A stretch of DNA of 5,028 nt. It comes from Sulfuricellaceae bacterium (GTDB lineage: Bacteria; Pseudomonadota; Gammaproteobacteria; Burkholderiales; UBA9220). The stretch covers positions 1 to 5,028 of the forward strand of contig JAIOJO010000278.1 of the NCBI GenBank assembly GCA_019911985.1. Reading direction: 5' to 3'. The notes under the pieces are model-generated. The model had not been told where the DNA came from, ran no database searches, and saw nothing but the letters and a program-made list of their open reading frames with translations. Below, piece after piece: positions 1 through 5,028 of this stretch (position 1 is its first letter; the number at the start of each line of letters is the position of its first letter). The position numbers and the translations under genes are program-made.

Positions 1-75
1 GTGTTGACCTGCATCCGTCTGAGCTTTAAGAGCTTCTATTACGGCTGCTATAGATGGTTTCTTTGTACGCGTCAT
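1..75 (-). CDS. N-terminal fragment of an unrecognised protein, running off the left edge
   Basis: On the minus strand an ATG at 75-73 opens a frame that stays open to the window edge (25 codons). It begins MTRTKKPSIAAVIEALK and continues with a polar stretch. A TAG lies in frame three codons upstream (84-82), so this is the first possible ATG. The Lys/Arg-rich start followed by a helix-like stretch would suit a DNA-binding or mobile-element protein, but I do not recognise the family and assign no function. Against it: there is no purine-rich Shine-Dalgarno sequence upstream, and a plus-strand frame is also open through the same bases. The local base composition is more AT-rich than the nar genes, which fits acquired DNA. 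It lies beside an attC-like site and an IS91 remnant, so a cassette-borne or transposon-borne gene is possible. Confidence 0.3.
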   Translation of the reverse strand, partial: MTRTKKPSIAAVIEALKAQTDAGQH

Positions 76-117
76 ATCAAGCTAGAAGAATGTGGAGGTG
101 ACAGAAGCTTATGCGTT

Positions 118-201
118 GCCCAACGAATAGCGTTTATCCGCCGCCCCACCCAATGATGCAATCGCCCCTCACCTATTGGCGGCGGATAAACCTTGTTGGA
201 C
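118..201 (+). other. attC-like integron recombination site (candidate)
   Basis: Known attC sites begin with RYYYAAC (R'') and end with GTTRRRY (R'), with a complementary L''/L' pair and a variable centre. Here GCCCAAC at 118-124 fits R'', GTTGGAC at 195-201 fits R', and the two pair at six of seven positions. Inside them sits the perfect 14-bp inverted repeat. The total length of 84 bp falls in the usual attC range. The weak point is the spacing between the R and L arms: 7 nt on the left but 3 nt on the right, where attC sites normally have about 5 on both sides. No integrase gene is visible and no second site lies in the window. The alternative is a palindrome belonging to another recombinase or to the neighbouring IS91 element. 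Confidence 0.35.
132..191. repeat. Perfect 14-bp inverted repeat with 32-bp spacer
   Basis: GTTTATCCGCCGCC at 132-145 is matched exactly by its reverse complement at 178-191, with 32 bp between. The arms are too far apart and lack a following T-tract, so it does not read as a rho-independent terminator. A second small palindrome, CGTTG-CC-CAACG, lies just outside at 114-125. The arrangement fits a single-strand-folding recombination site (see the attC-like entry) or the terminal palindrome of a mobile element. Confidence 0.9.
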
Positions 202-206
202 TGAAC

Positions 207-830
207 TGCGGGGCAGGCGGTAATTATGGGGATTGTAAGGCGGCGGGATTGGAAGTCAACCGGCTGTCATGAAGCGAGGTCGCGGGGAGAGGGGGAAATG
301 ATTGATCCGGCTGTGCTGAATGTGGCCATCCAGCGTAAACCCCCCACCCTGATGGATGCGGAGACGGCCCATCCAGCCCAAGCGGACGAGCGCGTCCCCG
401 GTAGGCGCAAACACCCAACCGCAGACTGGCACGAAACAAAGGAGAAGAACGTCTCACGGCGGCCCCCGCAATGGCGGACTTCGCGCTGCAGGCGGGATTC
501 CCGCCACCACCCCGAAACGCCCCTCGCGGCAATACGGACAAGCCAACCAGTCGATGCTCGCCACTCGCAACATGAACGCCTCCACCGACTCCACCACCGC
601 CGGGTCGGGAGTCGGCGCCAGCAGCGCGGTCCGCGCGGCGGCAAGATTCGCCGCCTTGTGTGCCGGCCCCAACAAGCCGTAGTGGCGGATACGCTTGAAT
701 CCCTTGGGCAGCACATGCTGCAAAAAGCGCCCGATGAACTCGTCAGCATCCATGCGCACCACCCGCTTGCCATTGCCCGGCGAGGGCAAGCGTACCCGGA
801 AACGCACGACATCCCCACGTGCTGAACAAG
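207..830 (-). mobile_element. Remnant of an IS91-family (rolling-circle) insertion sequence
   Basis: The element is recognised from its transposase remnant (454-822, minus strand). The 3' side of the transposase therefore points left, so the stretch 207-453 would hold the oriIS end. IS91 elements insert at GAAC or CAAG tetranucleotides and do not duplicate the target. GAAC occurs at 203-206, immediately left of the proposed end, and reads GTTC on the transposase strand. The right boundary is set where transposase similarity stops, near 822, next to another CTGAAC followed by AAG (822-830). Both limits are inference. The N-terminal two thirds of the transposase and the terIS end are missing, so the copy cannot transpose by itself. 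The 207-453 stretch holds no other gene that I can support. Confidence 0.6.
454..822 (-). pseudogene. IS91-family Y2 transposase, C-terminal fragment
   Basis: The frame reads towards lower coordinates and ends at a stop at 454-456. It contains the IS91 C-terminal signature DADEFIGRFLQHVLPKGFK, followed by RIRHYGLLG, which corresponds to the EFIRRFLLHVLP-type and RIRHYG block of IS91/IS801/IS1294 transposases. Near the end a CPYC pair resembles the C-terminal zinc-ligand motif of this family. About 120 codons survive, compared with roughly 350-420 in a full protein. The N-terminal zinc finger and the HUH and double-tyrosine nickase region are absent, so no catalytic activity is expected. The open frame extends to an ATG at 864, but the residues before about 822 (a Trp/Arg-rich stretch) do not resemble the family, so I place the truncation there. 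The fragment itself has no internal stop or frameshift. Confidence 0.85.
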
Positions 831-864
831 GGCGGACGCGGCGTGACCAGCCCCCTGGATACAT

Positions 865-1210
865 TTTGACCGGTTCGTAGGCCTATTCGGCCGCCCGATC
901 CGCATGCGCACCGGCTTTTGCGGAGATTCTGAGCCGCCGCTTTCCCGCCGGACAATCCCCTCGCCTTTTCGCTTCGAGCGTCGCGCCGCGCAGCCTTATG
1001 CGAAGCCCGCCCTCCGCCAAAAGAACTACTCCGCATAGCCCTCCCGGCGGCTCCGCCAGTCCCTTTGGCGGATGCCTGACACCCTCTTTTCTCATTAAAA
1101 AATCAGTAGTTGTGCATATAGCCAATGGGCTTGCGCAGAACTAATCTTGCTAACAGGGGAATTAAAACTACTCTTGCTAGCATGGGATAGAAAAAGGAGG
1201 TAGGCGAATC
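865..1210. other. Gene-free stretch upstream of narK1, including the narK1 leader
   Basis: I see no supported gene here. Minus-strand frames through 743-1125 are open, but they encode Arg/Gly/Ala-rich low-complexity peptides without recognisable motifs. A hairpin with a 7-bp stem (TCCGCCA at 1052-1058, TGGCGGA at 1066-1072) is preceded by GGCGG (1046-1050), which could pair with part of its left arm instead. No T-tract follows directly. After about 1085 the sequence turns AT-rich, as expected for a promoter region. I find no canonical FNR/ANR palindrome (TTGAT-N4-ATCAA) and no convincing -35/-10 pair. NarL-type heptamers (TACYYMT) appear only with one mismatch: ATCAGTA at 1102-1108 (inverse orientation) and TACTCTT at 1169-1175. 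The narK1 Shine-Dalgarno AAGGAGGT is at 1194-1201. Confidence 0.6.
1139..1186 (+). repeat. Imperfect 21-bp direct repeat, 27-bp period, upstream of narK1
   Basis: Copy one occupies 1139-1159 and copy two 1166-1186. They match at 18 of 21 positions around a shared TCTTGCTA core, with differences at the 6th, 15th and 18th bases. The start-to-start distance of 27 bp is about two and a half helical turns. The pair ends only 25 bp before the narK1 ATG, so it overlaps the likely promoter or 5' leader. It may be a paired regulator site or a local tandem duplication. The second copy contains TACTCTT, one base off the NarL heptamer. Confidence 0.65.
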
Positions 1211-2473
1211 ATGGCGACACAACAACATAAGGCTTGGTCCGTGGTGGCTGCAAGCACGATTTCGTTCACCGTCTGCTTCATGATTTGGATGATGTTCGCG
1301 GTGATCGGCATTCCCATCAAGAAACACCTCGGCCTCAACGAGACCGAGTTCGGCCTGCTGGTGGCCATGCCGGTGCTCACCGGTTCGCTGATCCGCTTGC
1401 CCCTGGGGATGTGGACCGACAAGTTCGGCGGGCGCCTGGTGTTTTTCCTCCTGATGCTGTCCACCGTTTTCCCGATCTGGATGATCTCGCAAGCCACCGC
1501 GTATTGGCAATTCCTGGTGACCGGCTTGTTCGTCGGGGTGGCCGGCGGCTCGTTCACGGTCGGCATCGCCTACTGCGCGCGCTGGTTTCCCAAGCAGAAG
1601 CAAGGCTTCGCGATGGGCATCTTCGGCGCCGGCAACACCGGCGCGGCGCTGACCAAGCTGATCGCGCCTTCCATCGTGGTGGCGTTCGGCTGGGCGATGG
1701 TGCCGAAGGTGTATGCGGTGCTGATGCTGGTGACCGCGCTGCTGTTCTGGCTCTTCACCTATTCCGATCCGAGCCACAAGGTGGGCGGCACGGTCACGGT
1801 GCGCGAGCAGCTCGCGGCGCTGAAGGACCCCAAGGTGTGGCGCTACAGCCAATACTATTCCATCGTTTTCGGCGGCTATGTGGCCTTGGCGCTGTGGATG
1901 ACCAAGTACTACGTCACCGCGTACGGCTTCGACCTCAAGACGGCGGCTTTCCTGGCAGCGGCGTTCAGCATACCGGGCGGGCTGCTGCGCGCCATCGGCG
2001 GCTATTTCTCGGACAAGTACGGCGCCCATTCCATCACCTGGTGGGTGCTGTGGATTTCGCTGGTGTGCCTGTTCTTTCTTTCCTACCCCCAGACCGATTT
2101 CACCATCCAGACGGTGAAGGGGCCGGAAACCTTCCATATCGGGCTCAACCCTTGGGTGTTCACCGTGGTGATGTTCACCATGGGCATCGCTTTCGCGATA
2201 GGCAAGGCCTCGGTTTTCAAATACATCTCCGACGACTACCCGCACAACATCGGGGTGATTTCCGGCGTGGTCGGCCTGGCCGGCGGCATGGGCGGCTTCC
2301 TGATGCCGATCATGTTCGGCGCGCTGCTGGACCTGACCGGCATCCCCTCGTCCGCCTTCATGCTGATGTTCGGCGTGGTGTGGGTTTCTTTGATGTGGAT
2401 GTATTTCACCGAAGTGCGTCCGCTCGACAAGCTGCGCAAGAACAATGCCGGTTCCGCGGACACCTTGGAATAA
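1211..2473 (+). CDS. narK1: NarK1-type nitrate/nitrite MFS transporter
   Basis: This is an inner-membrane porter of the nitrate/nitrite porter branch of the major facilitator superfamily, 420 residues, the usual size for a 12-helix NarK. Visible marks are the substrate-binding arginines expected in helix 2 (Arg62 in GSLIRLPLG) and helix 8 (Arg260 in GGLLRAIGG), equivalent to Arg89 and Arg305 of E. coli NarK. The first nitrate signature is GAGNTGAALTKLIAP (139-153). The second is split between GKASVFKYI (331-339) and GLAGGMGGFLMP (355-366). The GKASVFKYI variant is typical of the NarK1 subgroup, for which nitrate/proton symport is proposed, so I infer symport. The ATG at 1211 follows AAGGAGGT by 9 bp. 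It is the first gene of the nar cluster, and narK2 starts 51 bp after its stop. Confidence is high for the family and moderate for the transport mode. Confidence 0.93.
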   Translation: MATQQHKAWSVVAASTISFTVCFMIWMMFAVIGIPIKKHLGLNETEFGLLVAMPVLTGSLIRLPLGMWTDKFGGRLVFFLLMLSTVFPIWMISQATAYWQFLVTGLFVGVAGGSFTVGIAYCARWFPKQKQGFAMGIFGAGNTGAALTKLIAPSIVVAFGWAMVPKVYAVLMLVTALLFWLFTYSDPSHKVGGTVTVREQLAALKDPKVWRYSQYYSIVFGGYVALALWMTKYYVTAYGFDLKTAAFLAAAFSIPGGLLRAIGGYFSDKYGAHSITWWVLWISLVCLFFLSYPQTDFTIQTVKGPETFHIGLNPWVFTVVMFTMGIAFAIGKASVFKYISDDYPHNIGVISGVVGLAGGMGGFLMPIMFGALLDLTGIPSSAFMLMFGVVWVSLMWMYFTEVRPLDKLRKNNAGSADTLE

Positions 2474-2524
2474 CCCTGAATTACTGCAAAGACGGCACGA
2501 CAACCTTATAGGAGGGATTGAAAA

Positions 2525-4135
2525 ATGTCTGAAATCAAAGAGTGGAACGTGGAAGACCCGGCGTTCTGGGAATCGACGGGCAAGCGCATTGCCAACCGGA
2601 ATCTGTGGATATCGATTCCGAACCTGCTGGTGGGCTTCGCGGTCTGGGCGATGTGGGGCATCATCACGGTGCAGATGCTCAACCTCGGCTTCCCCTTCAA
2701 GCCGGCGGAGCTGTTCACGCTCACCGCGATAGCCGGGCTGATGGGCGCGACGCTGCGCATTCCCGCGTCGTTTTTCATCCGCATCTGCGGCGGACGCAAT
2801 ACCATCTTTCTGACCACCGCCTTGCTGATCGTTCCGGCCATCGGGGCGGGCATCGCGCTGCAGGATAAAACCACGCCCTTGTGGGTGTTCCAGTTATGGG
2901 CCTTCCTGTCCGGCATCGGCGGCGGCAATTTCGCCTGCTCGATGTCGAACATCAGCGGCTTCTTTCCCAAGCGCCTGCAAGGCACCGCCCTCGGCCTCAA
3001 TGCGGGTCTGGGCAATTTCGGCGTCACCACGATGCAAATCCTCATCCCGCTGATGATGACCGCCGGCGTGTTCGGCGCGCTGGGCGGCGAGCCGATGACG
3101 CTGATCAAGGACAGCGGCTGGATACTCGGAAAGATTAAGGCGGGCACGCCCACCTTCATCCAGAATGCCGGCTTCATCTGGGCGGCGATCCTGGTTCCGC
3201 TGGTGGCGGCCGCCTGGTTCGGCATGAGCAACTTGAAGCCGCTGTCGCCGAATATCGGCGGCGCGCTGGCGGCTTTCGCCAAAATCATCTACCTGTGGGG
3301 GCTGACCGCCGTCGTCGGCGGCGTCGGCCTGTATTTGTACCTGCCCGCGCCGACCGGCCTGGGCCTGCTGAACATGTGGGTGGCGCTGCCGCTGATCATG
3401 GTCGCGACGCTGTTCACCATGAAGCTCGCCGCCTTCGGCGAGATGAAGGTGAACATCGACAAGCAGTTCTCCATTTTCAGCAACAAGCACACCTGGTCGA
3501 TGACCGTGCTCTACGTGCTGACTTTCGGCTCCTTCATCGGCTTCTCGATGGCCTTGCCTCTCGCCATCACGGTGCTGTTCGGCTTCCAGCACGTGCCCGA
3601 CCCGGTAACCGGCCTGATGACCCATACCACCAAGAACCCGAACGCGATCTCGGCGCTCACCTACGCCTGGATCGGCCCGTTCGTCGGCGCGCTGATCCGC
3701 CCGGTGGGCGGCTGGATTGCCGACAAGGTGGGCGGTTCCATCGTCACCCAGTTGATTTCCGTCGTCATGGTGGTGGCGTCCGCGGCAACCGGCTACGTGA
3801 TGTTCCTGGCCTACAACTCCGCCACGCCTGAACAGTATTTCGTGGTCTTCATGCTGCTGTTCGTGGTGCTGTTCGCCGCCACCGGTCTCGGCAACGGCTC
3901 GACCTTCCGCACCGTGGGCGTGATTTTCGACCGCCAGCAGGCCGGCCCGGTGCTGGGCTGGACGTCCGCCGTGGCCGCTTACGGCGCCTTCATTGCCCCG
4001 GTGGTGATCGGCGCTCAAGTCAAGGCCGGCACGCCGCAAAACTCGATGTACGGCTTCGCGATTTTCTATGCGCTGTGCCTGATCCTGAACTGGTGGTTCT
4101 ACCTGCGTTCAGGTTCGGAAATCAAAAACCCGTAG
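2525..4135 (+). CDS. narK2: NarK2-type nitrate/nitrite MFS transporter with two extra helices
   Basis: This is an inner-membrane nitrate/nitrite porter that resembles E. coli NarK more closely than the upstream gene does. The shared stretches are DPAFWESTGK (11-20), NRNLWISIP (24-32), NISGFFPKR (142-150) and TFGSFIGFS (333-341). Substrate arginines are expected at Arg78 (ATLRIP) and Arg392 (ALIRPVGG). The nitrate signatures are GLGNFGVTTMQILIP (161-175) and GLGNGSTFRTVGVIF (454-468). This subgroup is associated with nitrate/nitrite exchange. At 536 residues it is about 70 longer than E. coli NarK (463). The extra length lies mostly between helices 6 and 7 (about 240-315) and holds two additional hydrophobic segments (about 253-273 and 283-301), giving about 14 helices. 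AGGAGG at 2510-2515 precedes the ATG by 9 bp. The neighbours are narK1 (51-bp gap) and narG (80-bp gap). Confidence 0.93.
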   Translation: MSEIKEWNVEDPAFWESTGKRIANRNLWISIPNLLVGFAVWAMWGIITVQMLNLGFPFKPAELFTLTAIAGLMGATLRIPASFFIRICGGRNTIFLTTALLIVPAIGAGIALQDKTTPLWVFQLWAFLSGIGGGNFACSMSNISGFFPKRLQGTALGLNAGLGNFGVTTMQILIPLMMTAGVFGALGGEPMTLIKDSGWILGKIKAGTPTFIQNAGFIWAAILVPLVAAAWFGMSNLKPLSPNIGGALAAFAKIIYLWGLTAVVGGVGLYLYLPAPTGLGLLNMWVALPLIMVATLFTMKLAAFGEMKVNIDKQFSIFSNKHTWSMTVLYVLTFGSFIGFSMALPLAITVLFGFQHVPDPVTGLMTHTTKNPNAISALTYAWIGPFVGALIRPVGGWIADKVGGSIVTQLISVVMVVASAATGYVMFLAYNSATPEQYFVVFMLLFVVLFAATGLGNGSTFRTVGVIFDRQQAGPVLGWTSAVAAYGAFIAPVVIGAQVKAGTPQNSMYGFAIFYALCLILNWWFYLRSGSEIKNP

Positions 4136-4199
4136 ATGGGCGATGAGCCTGTAGGAATAGGTGCTACCCATTCCTCGTCACTCATGACCCATTACTCAA
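4136..4199 (+). repeat. Converging arrays of degenerate 7-bp units in the narK2-narG gap
   Basis: Starting at the first base after the narK2 stop, the gap divides into 7-bp units. On the right, five consecutive units (4165-4199) follow the consensus NACYCAT: TACCCAT at 4165-4171, CACTCAT at 4179-4185 and TACTCAA at 4193-4199 are examples, and the second unit is the most diverged. On the left, four units (4136-4163) read as the reverse complement, for example ATGGGCG at 4136 and ATAGGTG at 4157. A single C at 4164 is the centre. The result is a 57-nt imperfect hairpin (4136-4192) whose inner stem is GGAATAGGT (4154-4162) with ACCCATTCC (4166-4174), with one A-C mismatch and a 3-nt loop. TACCCAT fits the NarL/NarP heptamer TACYYMT exactly and several other units fit with one mismatch. 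It could be a NarL-type operator, an RNA processing or stability element, or only a simple-sequence repeat. Confidence 0.7.
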
Positions 4200-4215
4200 A
4201 ATGTAGGAGCGAACA

Positions 4216-5028
4216 ATGAGCCACTTTTTAGATCGACTGAAGTTTTTCGAGAAAATCCAAGGAACGTTTTCCGGCAGCCACGGCATCGTCACCAACGAGG
4301 ATCGCGGCTGGGAAGACGCCTACCGCCACCGCTGGCAGCACGACAAGGTGGTGCGTTCCACCCACGGCGTGAACTGCACCGGCGGCTGCTCCTGGAAGAT
4401 TTTCGTGAAGAACGGCCTGGTGTCCTTCGAGATGCAGCAGACCGACTACCCCCGCACCCGCGAGGACATGCCCAACCACGAGCCGCGCGGCTGCCAGCGC
4501 GGGGCGAGTTTTTCCTGGTATCTCTACAGCCCGCACCGGATCAAGCATCCGCTGATCCGCGGCCGCCTGCTCGACCTCTACCGCGCCGAGCGCAAGAGCG
4601 GCAAAGACCCGGTGGAAGCCTGGGCCGCGATCCAGGCCGACGAGAAGAAGCGCAAGAAATACACTTCGGTGCGCGGCCTGGGCGGCTTTGTCCGCACGAA
4701 CTGGGAAGAGGTCAACGAGATCATCGCCGCGGCCAACGTCTACACCATAGGCAAGTGGGGCCCGGACCGGATTTACGGTTTCTCGCCGATACCCGCGATG
4801 TCGATGATTTCCTACGCCGCCGGTTCGCGCTACTTGTCCCTGATCGGCGGCGCCTGCGGCTCCTTCTACGACTGGTATTGCGACTTGCCGGCTGCCTCGC
4901 CGCAGACCTGGGGCGAGCAGACCGACGTGCCGGAAGCCGCCGACTGGTATAACTCGACCTACATCATCATCACCGGCGCCAACCTGCCGATGACCCGCAC
5001 GCCGGACGCCCACTTCGCCACCGAGGTG
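4216..5028 (+). CDS. narG: Respiratory nitrate reductase alpha subunit (NarG), N-terminal 271 residues
   Basis: NarG is the catalytic subunit of membrane-bound nitrate reductase NarGHI. It reduces nitrate to nitrite at a molybdenum bis-MGD centre on the cytoplasmic side, with electrons from quinol through NarI and NarH. The FS0 [4Fe-4S] ligands are all present: His50 (STHGVNC), Cys54, Cys58 (CTGGCSWK) and Cys93 (EPRGCQRGAS), at the same positions as in E. coli NarG. The Mo-ligand aspartate is Asp223 in FYDWYCDLP (Asp222 without the initiator Met). Further conserved blocks are WQHDKVVRSTHG, QQTDYPRTR, GFSPIPAMSM and SPQTWGEQTDVPE. The full protein is about 1,250 residues, so roughly four fifths lie beyond the right edge, where narHJI are expected. 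The ATG at 4216 follows AGGAG (4205-4209) by 6 bp and gives the E. coli-like start MSHFLDRL. No functional Tat leader is seen, in line with a cytoplasm-facing enzyme. The reading frame is intact to the edge. Confidence 0.97.
   Translation, partial: MSHFLDRLKFFEKIQGTFSGSHGIVTNEDRGWEDAYRHRWQHDKVVRSTHGVNCTGGCSWKIFVKNGLVSFEMQQTDYPRTREDMPNHEPRGCQRGASFSWYLYSPHRIKHPLIRGRLLDLYRAERKSGKDPVEAWAAIQADEKKRKKYTSVRGLGGFVRTNWEEVNEIIAAANVYTIGKWGPDRIYGFSPIPAMSMISYAAGSRYLSLIGGACGSFYDWYCDLPAASPQTWGEQTDVPEAADWYNSTYIIITGANLPMTRTPDAHFATEV

Noticed and set aside
226..825. 199-codon plus-strand frame through the IS91 remnant
   Set aside because: It is the antisense of the transposase fragment and has Arg/His-rich composition without domain features.
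1052..1080. Rho-independent terminator
   Set aside because: The stem is 7 bp and is followed by GATGCCTGACACC rather than a T-tract.
743..1125. Minus-strand frames rich in Arg, Gly and Ala between the IS91 remnant and narK1
   Set aside because: There is no Shine-Dalgarno, no recognisable domain, and two frames are open at once over the same bases, so composition explains them.
1085..1210. FNR/ANR box or sigma-70 promoter upstream of narK1
   Set aside because: No TTGAT-N4-ATCAA palindrome is present, and the best -10-like hexamer (TAGCAT at 1178-1183) has no -35 partner at normal spacing.
1103..2503. 466-codon minus-strand frame antisense to narK1
   Set aside because: The peptide is His/Glu/Gln/Arg-rich low-complexity sequence, typical of the antisense of a hydrophobic GC-rich gene. 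It has no recognisable domain.
1234..2511. 425-codon plus-strand frame overlapping nearly all of narK1 in another phase
   Set aside because: It is Arg/His/Gly-rich with no membrane or domain motifs, while the overlapping frame encodes a clear NarK with all signatures. Long open alternative frames are expected in GC-rich coding DNA.
2506..4039. Long minus-strand frames antisense to narK2 (2506-3288 and 2894-4039)
   Set aside because: They mirror narK2 codon bias, carry no motifs and conflict with the well-supported sense gene.
4154..4180. Terminator between narK2 and narG
   Set aside because: The hairpin has a mismatch and is followed by TCGTCA, not a run of T. A terminator here would also cut off narG from the upstream genes.
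4228..5013. 261-codon minus-strand frame antisense to narG
   Set aside because: narG is supported residue by residue, including the FS0 and Mo ligands; the antisense frame is a compositional shadow.
1..5028. CRISPR array, tRNA or rRNA genes
   Set aside because: I see no regularly spaced identical repeats of CRISPR size, and no tRNA cloverleaf or rRNA-like segment.

Overview
The window is GC-rich, with strong G/C preference at third codon positions in the real genes. It carries the 5' half of a respiratory nitrate-reduction locus: two nitrate/nitrite transporter genes followed by the start of narG. The arrangement narK1-narK2-narG, the protein similarity to proteobacterial NarK and NarG, and the composition suggest a facultatively denitrifying or nitrate-respiring proteobacterium, most likely a betaproteobacterium. 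That placement is inference from gene content, not a computed assignment.

Layout. Bases 1-206 are an AT-richer edge with the start of an unrecognised minus-strand ORF (1-75) and a perfect 14-bp inverted repeat (132-145 / 178-191). Outer heptamers at 118-124 and 195-201 make the whole resemble an integron attC recombination site. Bases 207 to about 830 are the remnant of an IS91-family element: only the C-terminal third of its Y2 transposase survives (minus strand, 454-822), with about 245 bp of likely oriIS-side noncoding DNA beyond its stop. Bases 831-1210 contain no gene that I can recognise. They include a small hairpin, the narK1 leader, and an imperfect 21-bp direct repeat with a 27-bp period just upstream of narK1.

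From 1211 onward the strand is one co-directional, probably co-transcribed unit. It holds narK1 (1211-2473, a compact 12-helix MFS porter), a 51-bp gap, narK2 (2525-4135, a longer porter with about 14 predicted helices), an 80-bp gap built of degenerate 7-bp units arranged as two converging arrays, and narG (4216 to the window end, N-terminal 271 residues). All three have good Shine-Dalgarno sequences.

How they work together: the two NarK proteins bring nitrate into the cytoplasm and export nitrite, probably one by nitrate/proton symport and the other by nitrate/nitrite exchange. NarG is the molybdenum catalytic subunit that faces the cytoplasm, so nitrate import is needed before it can be reduced. 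narH, narJ and narI are expected just beyond the right edge. The left part looks like mobile-element debris next to the operon. No regulator gene (narXL, fnr, dnr) lies in the window.
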